This document shows positions 7,017 through 17,549 of a DNA stretch of 64,000 nucleotides, piece after piece; within the stretch, counting starts at the first letter, position 1; every line of letters begins with the position of its first letter. The position numbers and the translations under genes were made by a program. The notes under the pieces are model-generated. The model had not been told where the DNA came from. It made no database searches and saw only the letters and a program-made list of their open reading frames with translations. Source of the stretch: Thauera carbonicopians. Its GTDB lineage: Bacteria; Pseudomonadota; Gammaproteobacteria; Burkholderiales; Rhodocyclaceae. The stretch covers positions 248,001-312,000 of the forward strand of contig NZ_JANUXN010000003.1 in NCBI RefSeq assembly GCF_025699485.1, given 5' to 3'.

Positions 7017-8516
7017 ATGTCTCTCGCGCTCGTGCGCAGCCGCGCGCTCGACGGCCTCGATGCCCCCGAGGTCACGGTCGAGGTGCATCTGGCCAATGGC
7101 CTGCCTGCCTTCAGCCTCGTCGGCCTGCCCGATACCGAAGTGCGCGAGGCGCGCGACCGCGTGCGCGCCGCGCTGCAGACTTCGCAGTTTGAGTTCCCCC
7201 AGCGGCGGATCACCGTCAACCTGGCGCCGGCCGACCTGCCCAAGGAAGGCGGCCGCTTCGACCTGGCTATCGCGGTGGGCATCCTCGTTGCCTCCGGCCA
7301 GGTGTCCGGCAAGCTGCTCGACGGCCTGGAGTTCTGCGGTGAGCTGTCGCTGAACGGCGAGTTGCGCGCGGTGCGCGGCGTACTGGCGGTGGCGCTGGCG
7401 GCCGGACGCGGGGGACATGCGCTGGTGGTGGCGCCGGCCAACGCCGCGGAAGCGGTGCTGGCACGGGAGACGACGGTGCTGCCGGCGGGCAGCCTGTGCG
7501 CGGTGGCGGCTCATCTGAACGGCCACACCGCGCTGGCGCCGCAGCCGTGCAGCAGCCCGTTGCTGCAGCCTGTCCGGGGATCGGACCTGGCCGACGTGCG
7601 CGGCCAGCTACAGGCGCGCCGCGCGCTGGAAGTGGCCGCAGCCGGTGCCCATGCGCTGCTGCTGTTCGGGCCGCCGGGTACCGGCAAATCGATGCTGGCG
7701 CAGCGCCTGCCCGGCCTGCTGCCGCCGATGTCCGAAGCCGAGGCGCTGGAAACGGCGGCGGTGAGTTCGCTGGAAGGCCGCTTCGACGCCGCGCGCTGGG
7801 CGCAGCGGCCGATGCGCGCACCGCATCATTCCGCTTCGGCGGCGGCGCTGGTCGGCGGTGGCACAACGCCGCGTCCAGGCGAGATTTCCCTCGCCCACAA
7901 TGGCGTCTTGTACCTGGACGAACTGCCCGAGTTCGACCGCCGTGTACTCGAATCCCTGCGCGAGCCACTGGAAAGCGGCTGCATCAGCGTATCGCGGGCG
8001 CGGCGGCGGGCGGAGTTTCCCGCGCGCTTCCAGCTGGTGGCGGCGATGAACCCCTGTCCCTGCGGCTTTCTGGGCCATCCGCGCAAGGCCTGCCGATGCA
8101 CGCCGGAGCAGATCGCACGCTACCGCGGGCGCCTGTCGGGGCCGCTGCTCGACCGCATCGACCTGGTGGTGGAAGTGCCGGTGCTGGAGCACGAAGAGCT
8201 CGCTTCGGCTGCGCCCGGGCCATCGTCGATGGAAGTGCGGGCGCGGGTCGAGCAGGCGAGGGCGGTGCAGATCGAGCGTCAGGGCGTGGTCAATGCCCGG
8301 CTCGACAGCCGCGGCGTGGAGCGTTTCTGCATGCCGGACCAGGACGGTGCGGCCTTGCTGAAGCAGGCGATGAGCCGGCTGGATTTTTCCGCGCGGGCCT
8401 ATCACCGCGTCCTGCGCGTGGCGCGCACGCTGGCGGACATGGCAGGTGCCGCACGGCCCGGTGCGGCGCAGATGGCCGAGGCGATCCAGTACCGCCGCAG
8501 CCTGGATGGGCGCTGA
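7017..8516 (+). CDS. comM: YifB/ComM-family Mg-chelatase-like AAA+ ATPase
   Basis: The 499-residue protein has an N-terminal Lon-protease-like domain (GLPAFSLVGLPDTEVREARDR). A AAA+ module follows with Walker A GPPGTGKS (218-225) and Walker B GVLYLDELPEF. A Cys-rich segment, NPCPCGFLGHPRKACRC, precedes the Mg-chelatase C-terminal domain. ComM is a hexameric helicase that promotes branch migration during natural transformation. The length equals the family norm. It is separated from ubiK by 100 bp. Confidence 0.95.
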   Translation: MSLALVRSRALDGLDAPEVTVEVHLANGLPAFSLVGLPDTEVREARDRVRAALQTSQFEFPQRRITVNLAPADLPKEGGRFDLAIAVGILVASGQVSGKLLDGLEFCGELSLNGELRAVRGVLAVALAAGRGGHALVVAPANAAEAVLARETTVLPAGSLCAVAAHLNGHTALAPQPCSSPLLQPVRGSDLADVRGQLQARRALEVAAAGAHALLLFGPPGTGKSMLAQRLPGLLPPMSEAEALETAAVSSLEGRFDAARWAQRPMRAPHHSASAAALVGGGTTPRPGEISLAHNGVLYLDELPEFDRRVLESLREPLESGCISVSRARRRAEFPARFQLVAAMNPCPCGFLGHPRKACRCTPEQIARYRGRLSGPLLDRIDLVVEVPVLEHEELASAAPGPSSMEVRARVEQARAVQIERQGVVNARLDSRGVERFCMPDQDGAALLKQAMSRLDFSARAYHRVLRVARTLADMAGAARPGAAQMAEAIQYRRSLDGR

Positions 8517-8535
8517 GCGCGGGCCGGCCCGCCCC

Positions 8536-8928
8536 TCAGCACTGCTCCCACGGCAGGCCGTCGAAGCGCCAGCCGCTCACCGAGTTGCGGTGATGATGTT
8601 CATCGAGTTCGCCTTCGAAGCCGTGCTGCACGTTGTAGACGTCTTCGAAGCCGGCCTCGAGCAAGGCCTCGCCGGCCGTTTCCGAGCGATTGCCCGAACG
8701 GCAGATCAGCAGGATCGGACGGCCGCCGCCGTTGCCGGCCAGCTTGCGCACTTCGCCGACGAAATGCGGATTCACCTCCCATTCGGGGCCGTCGTTCCAC
8801 GATACGTGGATCGCGCCGACCGGATGCCCGACGAACAGGTATTCGATTTCGCTGCGCACGTCGATCAGCAGCGCTTCCGGGTTCGCCTGCAGGAAGGCAT
8901 GCGCTTCTTTGGGGGTGATCTGCTTCAT
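8536..8928 (-). CDS. Rhodanese-like domain protein
   Basis: This is a 130-residue single rhodanese domain. LLIDVRSEIEYLFVGHPVGAIHV (about 20-42) is the CH2A region. The active-site loop is ICRSGNRS, with the catalytic Cys at about residue 80. Single-domain rhodaneses move sulfane sulfur or act as thiol carriers in the cytoplasm. The tail GWRFDGLPWEQC adds a C-terminal Cys. It is convergent with comM, 19 bp away. No partner gene suggests a specific pathway. Confidence 0.9.
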   Translation of the reverse strand: MKQITPKEAHAFLQANPEALLIDVRSEIEYLFVGHPVGAIHVSWNDGPEWEVNPHFVGEVRKLAGNGGGRPILLICRSGNRSETAGEALLEAGFEDVYNVQHGFEGELDEHHHRNSVSGWRFDGLPWEQC

Positions 8929-9140
8929 GCGTCGTTCTCCTGGAGTGCAGGATTATATTCTGAACAACGAATGTACGAACGGCGGAAGCGCTCCGGGCAG
9001 GGCAGGCCGCATGGGAACGGTATGACTTTCCCCTTTCCCTGGAAGGAAGAGGGAGGCTCGCGAAGGAACTCCCGACCAGGGACGCCCGGTCAGGGGCTCT
9101 CAGCGCAGCGGCGCCCGCCCAGCCATGGACGCCCCCGGCC

Positions 9141-9875
9141 TCAGGCGATCTCGCCCAGATAGGCTTCGCGCACCTTCGGGTCGGCCAGCAGCTCGCTGCC
9201 GGAGCCGGTGAGGGTGACCTTGCCCGACTCCATCACGTAGCCGCGCTGGGCGAATTCCAGCGCCAGGTTGGCGTTCTGCTCGACCAGCAGGATGGTGACG
9301 CCGTCGCGGGCGACCGACTGCACGACCTCGAAGATCTTCTCCACCACCAGCGGCGCCAGCCCCATCGAAGGCTCGTCCAGCAGCAGCAGCCTGGGGCGGG
9401 ACAGCAGCGCGCGGCCGATCGCGACCATCTGCTGCTCGCCGCCCGACAGCGTGCCGGCGACCTGGTGCAGGCGCTCCTTGACGCGCGGCAGCATGGTGTA
9501 GACGCGCTCCAGGTCGGCCTCGATGCCGGCCTTGTCCTTGCGCGTGTAGGCGCCCATGCGCAGGTTCTCTTCCACCGTCAGGCGGGTGAAGATGCCGCGC
9601 CCTTCCGGCACCAGCGCGACGCCGCGGCGCAGGCGCCGGTGGGCCGGCACGGCGTTGAGCTTGTCGCCCTGGTACATGATGCTGCCGCCTGCGATCGGCA
9701 GCACGCCGGCGATGGCGTTGAGCGTGGTGGTCTTGCCGGCGCCGTTGGCGCCGATCAGGCAGACGAGTTCGCCGGCCCACAGGTCGAGGTCGATGCCCTT
9801 CACTGCCTGGATGCCGCCGTAGGCGATCTGCAGGTTCTGCAACTGCAGCAGCGGAGACGTGGGATTAGTGTGCAT
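9141..9875 (-). CDS. livF: Branched-chain amino-acid ABC transporter ATP-binding protein LivF
   Basis: This 244-residue ABC ATPase has Walker A GANGAGKTT (about 38-46), the signature LSGGEQQMVAIGRAL and Walker [15 protein letters not shown], followed by the switch His region. GLAPLVVEKIFEVV is characteristic of LivF. It is the last gene of livK-H-M-G-F and overlaps livG by 11 bp. It pairs with LivG to drive uptake of Leu/Ile/Val or related amides through LivHM. Between its stop and the rhodanese gene I see only a weak hairpin near 9072-9096. Confidence 0.94.
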   Translation of the reverse strand: MHTNPTSPLLQLQNLQIAYGGIQAVKGIDLDLWAGELVCLIGANGAGKTTTLNAIAGVLPIAGGSIMYQGDKLNAVPAHRRLRRGVALVPEGRGIFTRLTVEENLRMGAYTRKDKAGIEADLERVYTMLPRVKERLHQVAGTLSGGEQQMVAIGRALLSRPRLLLLDEPSMGLAPLVVEKIFEVVQSVARDGVTILLVEQNANLALEFAQRGYVMESGKVTLTGSGSELLADPKVREAYLGEIA

Positions 9876-10634
9876 GCTTGCCTCCGCCCAGGTAGGCGGC
9901 GATGACCGCTTCGTTCTTCTGCACCTCGAAGGGGACGTCCTCGGCGATCTTCTTGCCGAAATCCAGCACCGCGACGCGGTCGCACAGGCCCATCACCAGT
10001 TTCACATCGTGTTCGATCAGCATCACGGTGACGCCGTCGTGGCGGATCTGCTCGATCAGCAGCTTGAGCTGGGCGGTTTCGGTGGCGTTCATGCCCGCGG
10101 CGGGTTCGTCCAGCGCCAGCAGTTGCGGCTCGGTGGCCAGCGCACGGGCGATCTCCAGCCGGCGCTGGTCGCCGTAGGACAGGTTCTTCGATACCACTTC
10201 TGCGAAGCGGCCGATGCCGACATAGTCGAGCAGCTCGTAAGCGCGCTCGGTGGTCAGGCGCTCTTCCTCGCGGGTGTGGCGGTTCTGCGTCAGGATGCCC
10301 CACACGCCCGCCTTGGTGCGGATGTGGTGGCCGGCCATGACGTTCTCGAGCGCGGTCAGGTCGCGGAACAGGCGGATGTTCTGGAAGGTGCGGGCGATGC
10401 CGCGGCCGACGATCTTGTGCGGCTTGCCGACCGGCAACTCGCTGCCGTTGAAGACGAACTCGCCGCCGTCCGGCGTGTAGGCGCCGGTCAGCACGTTGAA
10501 GAAGGTGGTCTTGCCGGCGCCGTTGGGGCCGATCAGGCCGTAGACCTCGCCCTTGTTGATCGTCAGCGAGACGTCGGTCAGCGCCTGCAGGCCGCCGAAA
10601 CGCTTGCCGATGTTGCGGGCTTCGAGCAGCGTGA

Positions 10635-10638
<4 letters not shown>
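9865..10638 (-). CDS. livG: Branched-chain amino-acid ABC transporter ATP-binding protein LivG
   Basis: The 257-residue ABC ATPase has Walker A GPNGAGKTT, the variant signature LSYGDQRRLEIARAL and Walker B QLLALDEPAAGMNATE. The long insert after the Q-loop (FQNIRLFRDLTALENVMAGHH) is typical of LivG. It starts at a GTG overlapping the livM stop by 4 bp, which implies translational coupling. It forms a heterodimer with LivF. Confidence 0.94.
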
Positions 10639-11732
<1,094 letters not shown>

Positions 11733-11747
11733 GGTCGTGGGCTTCCC

Positions 11748-12680
11748 TTATGCGCGGTCCGACACGCGTTCGCCGAGCAGGCCGGTGGGCTTGAAGATCA
11801 GCACCAGGCCCAGGATGATGAAGGCGAAGATGTCCTGGTAGGACGAGTTCAGGAAACCGAAGGTGAGGTGTTCGATGTAGCCCGCGCCGAAGGATTCGAC
11901 CAGGCCCAGCATGATGCCGCCGAGCATCGCGCCGCCCAGGTTGCCGATGCCGCCCAGCACCGCGGCGGTGAAGGCCTTGAGGCCCGGCATGAAGCCCATG
12001 CCGTAGTGGGCGATGCCGTAGTTGCTGGCGTACATCACCCCCGCCACGGCGGCCAGCGCCGCGCCGACGACGAAGGTGAAGGCGATGATGGCGTTGGTGT
12101 CGACCCCCATCAGGCTGGCGACGCGATGGTTCTCGGCGGTGGCGCGCATCGCGCGGCCGATGCGGGTGCGGGTCACCAGCAGCGACAGCCCGATCATGAT
12201 CGCGGCCGAAGCGACGATGATGATGACCTGCACCGGGGTGATGAACACGCCCTCGATCGGCTGCAGCGGCGTGGTCGAGATGAGCTGCGGGAAGGTGTGG
12301 TAGTTGCGGCCCCAGATGATCATCGCGATCGTCTGCAGCAGGAAGGACATGCCGATCGCGGTGATCAGCGGCGCCAGCCGCGGGGCGTTGCGCAAGCGCC
12401 GGTAGGCGAGCCGCTCCATCAGGAAACCCAGGGTCATACAGACCGGTATCGCCACCATCAGTGCGATGGTCAGCATGTAGATCGGCGACATGCCGGGCGC
12501 GACGCCCATCAGGAACATCATGGTCTGCAGGGCGGTCAGCGCACCGACCATCAGCACGTCGCCGTGGGCGAAGTTGATGAGGCCGAGGATGCCATAGACC
12601 ATCGTGTAGCCCAGGGCGATCAGCGCATAGACGCTGCCGATCACCAGGCCGTTGATCAGTTGCTGGATGAGGGTTTCCAT
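11748..12680 (-). CDS. livH: Branched-chain amino-acid ABC transporter permease LivH
   Basis: The 310-residue permease has eight predicted membrane helices. The N-terminal GLVIGSVYALIALGYTMVYG and NFAHGDVLMVGA blocks are diagnostic of LivH, and the loop LVTRTRIGRAMRATAENH is the ATPase-coupling region. It follows livK across a G/C hairpin at 12718-12749 that probably lowers expression of the membrane and ATPase genes relative to the binding protein. Confidence 0.95.
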   Translation of the reverse strand: METLIQQLINGLVIGSVYALIALGYTMVYGILGLINFAHGDVLMVGALTALQTMMFLMGVAPGMSPIYMLTIALMVAIPVCMTLGFLMERLAYRRLRNAPRLAPLITAIGMSFLLQTIAMIIWGRNYHTFPQLISTTPLQPIEGVFITPVQVIIIVASAAIMIGLSLLVTRTRIGRAMRATAENHRVASLMGVDTNAIIAFTFVVGAALAAVAGVMYASNYGIAHYGMGFMPGLKAFTAAVLGGIGNLGGAMLGGIMLGLVESFGAGYIEHLTFGFLNSSYQDIFAFIILGLVLIFKPTGLLGERVSDRA

Positions 12681-12717
12681 TGTCGACGGGTAGCGCTTTC
12701 AGGAAGGATTGAATGAT

Positions 12718-12749
12718 CCTGCCCCCGCACGGCGGTGCGCGGGGGCAGG
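12718..12749 (-). terminator. Attenuating hairpin between livK and livH
   Basis: The 32-bp inverted repeat has a long G/C stem (CCTGCCCCCGC / GCGGGGGCAGG) and no strong T-run. It lies between the livK stop and the livH start. Such elements commonly stabilise the binding-protein mRNA and let only part of transcription through to the permease genes. Confidence 0.7.
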
Positions 12750-12756
12750 CCGTCGC

Positions 12757-13872
12757 TCAGAGTGCGACCCAGTCGCCGTCCTTGAACTGGTAGACGGTGA
12801 CCGCGCCTTCCTTCAGGTCGCCGTTGTCGTCGAAGGAAACATTGCCGGTCACGCCGTCGAAGTTGGTGGCCTTCAGCTCGGGCAGGTACTTGGCCGGCTC
12901 GACCGAACCCGCGCGCTCCATCGCCTTGATGATCGCCATCGCCGCATCGTAGGCATAGGGCGCATAGACCTGCACGTTGCCGCCGAAGCGCTTCTGGTAG
13001 TCCTCGCGGAACTTGGCGCCGCCCGGCATCTTCTCGATCGGCAGGCCGGCCATCGAGCAATACGTGGTCGAGCTGATCGCATCGCCCGCCAGCTTGATCA
13101 TCTCGGGGCTGCAGCCGCCGTCGCCGGTCATGAACTTGGCGTTGATGCCGAGCTGCTTGATCTGGCGTAGCATCGGCCCGGCTTGGGCATCCATGCCGCC
13201 GAAGAAGATCACGTCCGGGTTGGCGGCGCGGATCTTGGTCAGGATGGCGTTGAACTCGGTCGCCTTGTCGGTGGTGAACTCACGTGCCACCACCTGGGCG
13301 CCGGCCGCCTTCACCGCCTTGTCGGTCTCGTCCGCCAGGCCCTGGCCGTAGGCAGTGCGGTCGTCGATGATCGCCACCTTGGCCGCGCCCAGCGTCTTCA
13401 CCGCGAAATCGCCCAGCGCGCCGCCCTGTTGCACGTCGTTGGCGATGGTGCGGAACACGCCCTTGTAGTTCTGCAGCGTCAGCTTGGGATTGGTCGAAGC
13501 CGGCGACACCTGCGGCACACCGCCCTGGTCATAGATGCGCGAAGCTGGAATCGACGTGCCGGAGTTCAGATGGCCGACCACCCCCTTCACGCCCGCATCC
13601 ACCAGGCGCTGGGCCACCGTGGTACCGGTGCGCGGGTCGGCCTGGTCATCCTCGCCGACCAGTTCGAACTTGACCTTCTGCCCGCCGATGTCGGCGCCGC
13701 CCTGCGCATTGACCGTCTCGATCGCCATCCGGGTGCCGTTCTCCAGATCCTTGCCCAGGTGCGAGATGGTGCCGGTCAGCGGCGCGGCATTGCCGAGCTT
13801 GACGACCTGCTGCGCATGGGCAGCGCTCAGGCCAATGCTCATGACTGCGAGTGCGACGATGGTTTGCTTCAT
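12757..13872 (-). CDS. livK: Branched-chain amino-acid ABC transporter substrate-binding protein
   Basis: The 371-residue periplasmic binding protein of the LivJ/LivK type I fold has a signal peptide (MKQTIVALAVMSIGLSAAHA). The N-terminal strand VVKLGNAAPLTGTISHLGKD and the central VVGHLNSGTSIPASRIYDQGG and DDRTAYGQGLADE blocks follow. Its partners are livHMGF immediately downstream. The ATG at 13872 gives the signal peptide directly; upstream in-frame sequence is not coding. It is clearly related to the orphan binding protein at 33975-35087. Confidence 0.94.
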   Translation of the reverse strand: MKQTIVALAVMSIGLSAAHAQQVVKLGNAAPLTGTISHLGKDLENGTRMAIETVNAQGGADIGGQKVKFELVGEDDQADPRTGTTVAQRLVDAGVKGVVGHLNSGTSIPASRIYDQGGVPQVSPASTNPKLTLQNYKGVFRTIANDVQQGGALGDFAVKTLGAAKVAIIDDRTAYGQGLADETDKAVKAAGAQVVAREFTTDKATEFNAILTKIRAANPDVIFFGGMDAQAGPMLRQIKQLGINAKFMTGDGGCSPEMIKLAGDAISSTTYCSMAGLPIEKMPGGAKFREDYQKRFGGNVQVYAPYAYDAAMAIIKAMERAGSVEPAKYLPELKATNFDGVTGNVSFDDNGDLKEGAVTVYQFKDGDWVAL

Positions 13873-14390
13873 GTTTGATCTCCTGCGAGCCCAAGTGATG
13901 ACTGATGATGTTGTCCGATGCATCCGCGAGGCCTTGTCTCCCCTCGTCGAGGCCGAACCCTGCCCGGCCCCTGTCCCCCTGCCACTGCTGCGCACGTCCG
14001 CCATGTGGCAAAAGTTTGCGTATTCTGCACAAAAACGGGGCGCAGATATGCTCCGTCGTGAGGCCTTGCGCCATCTCCCGGTGCTGCAATGCAGCGGCAA
14101 ATGCCAGTGCCTTGTGCGGAGAAAGGCAAAACTCGAGTCGTGCAAGCCTTTTGGTGCATCGGATATGGATGGTGCGATGCACAAATCGTGCCAGATGGTG
14201 GATTGCCCGGATCGAGTGCATGCTGGAAGGGGAGGATGAGTGTCTGGTGGTGCTGGCGTGTTGGAGTCTGGTAAAGCGTCGGCTGCAGATTGCTCGAGTT
14301 GCCGAAGATGGTGTGGCTTTTGTTAATCAATAAGCTGTGGCTAGTCTGTGCGACAGTGCAGGGGCGCCAAGCCGGCTGTGGCGTGGTGTT
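13873..14390. other. Intergenic region: livK upstream region and distal (trailer) flank of the CRISPR array
   Basis: About 520 bp without a convincing gene. The right part (14,250-14,390) is more AT-rich. It holds, at about 14330-14361, sequence that weakly resembles an array repeat (TAAGCTG... CGACAGTG), consistent with a decayed terminal repeat. The livK promoter should lie within 13,880-14,100, but I cannot point to clear -35/-10 boxes. Confidence 0.5.
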
Positions 14391-17300
14391 TTTCTGGGCT
14401 GCCTATACGGTAGTGATGTCTGTCTACTCATGCCGTATTGGCACCTATGTTTTCTAAGCTGCCCATACGGCAGTGAAGGGCCTGTTCCTTCACGCCGACG
14501 ATGTTGATGCTTTCTAAGCTGCCTATACGGCAGTGAAGATCTGGTGCCTTGGAGTTGGCCGGAATCCATTTTTCTAAGCTGCCTATACGGCAGTGAAGTC
14601 TTCAGGATCTCGCTATAGCCGCGCCTATGATTTCTAAGCTGCCTATACGGCAGTGAAGACACCACGAGTAACGACCTGGCGGAGGTCAAGTTTCTAAGCT
14701 GCCTATACGGCAGTGAAGCCGCCTGCCGCACGCCGGATGTCCTCGGGCGTTTTCTAAGCTGCCTATACGGCAGTGAAGCTTGCCGTGGCGGTCCGCGGTG
14801 TAGCGGGCTTTTTCTAAGCTGCCTATACGGCAGTGAAGCCGGCATGACGATGCCGCCGCCGCAACCGACATTTCTAAGCTGCCTATACGGCAGTGAAGAA
14901 ATACAGCCGAGGCGGAATGTTTCGCTTATGTTTCTAAGCTGCCTATACGGCAGTGAAGAGGCTTTCTTCCGCGACGAGATCGAGGGTGAATTTCTAAGCT
15001 GCCTATACGGCAGTGAAGACATCCATCGCGTTGATCGGATCGGCCCAGAATTTCTAAGCTGCCTATACGGCAGTGAAGGTGGTCTTCTCGAAGCTCGACG
15101 GGCTGGGCAATTTCTAAGCTGCCTATACGGCAGTGAAGTTGCCGCTGGCCGGGCCGCGTCGGCTAACAGCTTTCTAAGCTGCCTATACGGCAGTGAAGGT
15201 TGCCCGCATCGGACGTATATGCGGCATCATTTTCTAAGCTGCCTATACGGCAGTGAAGAGCCCCACGCTGAACGACACCGCGACCAATGCTTTCTAAGCT
15301 GCCTATACGGCAGTGAAGCGCATGCTCTCGCCCTCAACGACAAGGCAAAATTTCTAAGCTGCCTATACGGCAGTGAAGGTCGAGGTTGGTCGGGCATAGT
15401 GCGTTCTTCATTTCTAAGCTGCCTATACGGCAGTGAAGTTCGGTCCCGATTACCTGCCCCGACGAGTTACTTTCTAAGCTGCCTATACGGCAGTGAAGCA
15501 CTGCCGTGAGGTCCGCAATCGAGCGGCTCATTTCTAAGCTGCCTATACGGCAGTGAAGTCGTAGGTGTCGTTACCCGAGCTTTTCACGCCTTTCTAAGCT
15601 GCCTATACGGCAGTGAAGCAAAACGCTCTTCACACTCGATATCGTCAAGCTTTCTAAGCTGCCTATACGGCAGTGAAGTTAGGTTTGCGAGTAGAAAGCA
15701 GGCGGCAACATTTCTAAGCTGCCTATACGGCAGTGAAGACAGCCAGCAAAACGCCGGCTTCGCCCGCGGCTTTCTAAGCTGCCTATACGGCAGTGAAGTG
15801 GGCTCCGATCGCGTCCGGGCTTTGGTTTTTTTTCTAAGCTGCCTATACGGCAGTGAAGGATCATGGCAACCTTGTCATCGGCGACGATGATTTCTAAGCT
15901 GCCTATACGGCAGTGAAGGATGGCGCCGATGATGATGGCGAGCTCGTTCATTTCTAAGCTGCCTATACGGCAGTGAAGTCGGCGATCGTGACGCCCTCGG
16001 CCTGAGGGCTTTTCTAAGCTGCCTATACGGCAGTGAAGGGCATCATGATCAAAGCCATGCGTATCAGGAATTTCTAAGCTGCCTATACGGCAGTGAAGAT
16101 GCAGCGGGCAGCGGCGCGCGCGTGCTCGGCTTTCTAAGCTGCCTATACGGCAGTGAAGTTCTCCGTGTTGATGTCGTCGCCCGTGTGACTTTTCTAAGCT
16201 GCCTATACGGCAGTGAAGAAGGAAGGCAACTACAGCTATCGGCTGTACAATTTCTAAGCTGCCTATACGGCAGTGAAGGGACCGACCCTTTACGGGTCGC
16301 CTGCGTAGCATTTCTAAGCTGCCTATACGGCAGTGAAGACGAACGAAGGGAGTGCGGTAGGACGGTGAAGCTTTCTAAGCTGCCTATACGGCAGTGAAGT
16401 CCAAGCGGTGCGGCCCGCTGCTGGCGGGCCATTTCTAAGCTGCCTATACGGCAGTGAAGGGGGCAAGACCTACGGGACGTGCATCCGATGTTTTCTAAGC
16501 TGCCTATACGGCAGTGAAGACGGGAAGTTCGCATCATCCGTGATCGTGAATTTTCTAAGCTGCCTATACGGCAGTGAAGCTGGTGATAGAAGTTCCGACC
16601 CCGATCACATTTTTCTAAGCTGCCTATACGGCAGTGAAGTTTGTTGTCGGCCTGGCCCGTCATTCCGTCAATTTCTAAGCTGCCTATACGGCAGTGAAGA
16701 ACTCGCCATGACGAAGATCTCCGGGTGGGATTTTCTAAGCTGCCTATACGGCAGTGAAGCCTTGCCGATTCCGGCAAGACGGTCGTGAGCTTTTCTAAGC
16801 TGCCTATACGGCAGTGAAGTCGAAGTCGCGCGGGGGTGGTTCGACCATGCATTTCTAAGCTGCCTATACGGCAGTGAAGGGCGCCGATCGCGGCCAGGCC
16901 GATGGGCGACATTTCTAAGCTGCCTATACGGCAGTGAAGGCGACGCGCCGGTACCACGTCCGCGCCGTCCTTTTCTAAGCTGCCTATACGGCAGTGAAGC
17001 AGTCAGATGAACCACCCCGACCTGCTACGCATTTCTAAGCTGCCTATACGGCAGTGAAGGCCGGTTCGCTTACGATGGGCGGCAGGACGCTTTTCTAAGC
17101 TGCCTATACGGCAGTGAAGCTCGATCAGTTCGCCCGTCACCTTGTCCGCTGTTTCTAAGCTGCCTATACGGCAGTGAAGCATAAGTTGCTGCACGGTGAG
17201 TCGTTCCTGCTTTTCTAAGCTGCCTATACGGCAGTGAAGTGGCTGTTCGAGCTGGTCAAGAAGGCGATCGATTTCTAAGCTGCCTATACGGCAGTGAAGA

Positions 17301-17419
17301 AATCGGCCATGTAATCGATCTTTTCCGCATCTTTCTAAGCTGCCTATACGGCAGTGAAGCAGAGGTCTGCAGCAGGAATAAGCGCCCATTTTTTCTAAGC
17401 TGCCTATACGGCAGTGAAG
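14391..17419 (-). CRISPR. Type I-F CRISPR array: 51 repeats, 50 spacers
   Basis: Repeats of 28 bp recur every 60 bp, giving 32-bp spacers. The only exception is one 33-bp spacer at 16339-16371. In crRNA sense (minus strand) each repeat contains the stem CTGCC-GTATA-GGCAG followed by the 8-nt handle CTTAGAAA, the type I-F pattern. Transcription is leftward from the AT-rich leader next to cas6f. Two repeats depart from consensus and both are at the distal end: 14391-14418 (several changes) and 14451-14478 (one change), as expected for the oldest end. The repeats in between appear identical by eye. No two spacers look identical. Spacer targets cannot be determined without a search. Confidence 0.98.
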
Positions 17420-17549
17420 TAGCTGATTTTCCTGATAAGTTGCTATTTTTTAAAGAGAAAAATTGATCCGAGTGTTTTTAACCCTTTCTTTGTCAGGCTG
17501 TGTAAGTTATTGATTTTTAAAGGCCTACACAGTTTGGCCAAAAAAAGGG
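17420..17549 (-). promoter_or_regulatory. CRISPR leader
   Basis: The 130-bp segment between the cas6f stop and the first repeat is strikingly AT-rich compared with the flanking DNA and has several A/T runs. It occupies the leader position for a minus-strand array. It should hold the pre-crRNA promoter and the spacer-integration signals. Confidence 0.85.
17503..17515 (-). promoter_or_regulatory. Candidate IHF-binding site in the leader
   Basis: The minus strand reads AATCAATAACTTA, a full match to the IHF consensus WATCAANNNNTTR, about 85-95 bp upstream of the first repeat. IHF bending of the leader is known to be needed for type I-F spacer integration by Cas1-Cas2/3. Function here is inferred from sequence and position. 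Confidence 0.6.

Noticed and set aside
9072-9096. Possible terminator after livF
   Set aside because: The inverted repeat around CCGACC...GGTCAGG is imperfect and lacks a T-run; too weak to list.
14327-17466. Long open frames with repeated LHCRIGSLE / FLSCLYGSE / SLPYRQLR peptides in the CRISPR region
   Set aside because: They are translations of the 28-bp repeat plus 32-bp spacers (a 60-bp unit is divisible by three, so frames stay open). They are not proteins.
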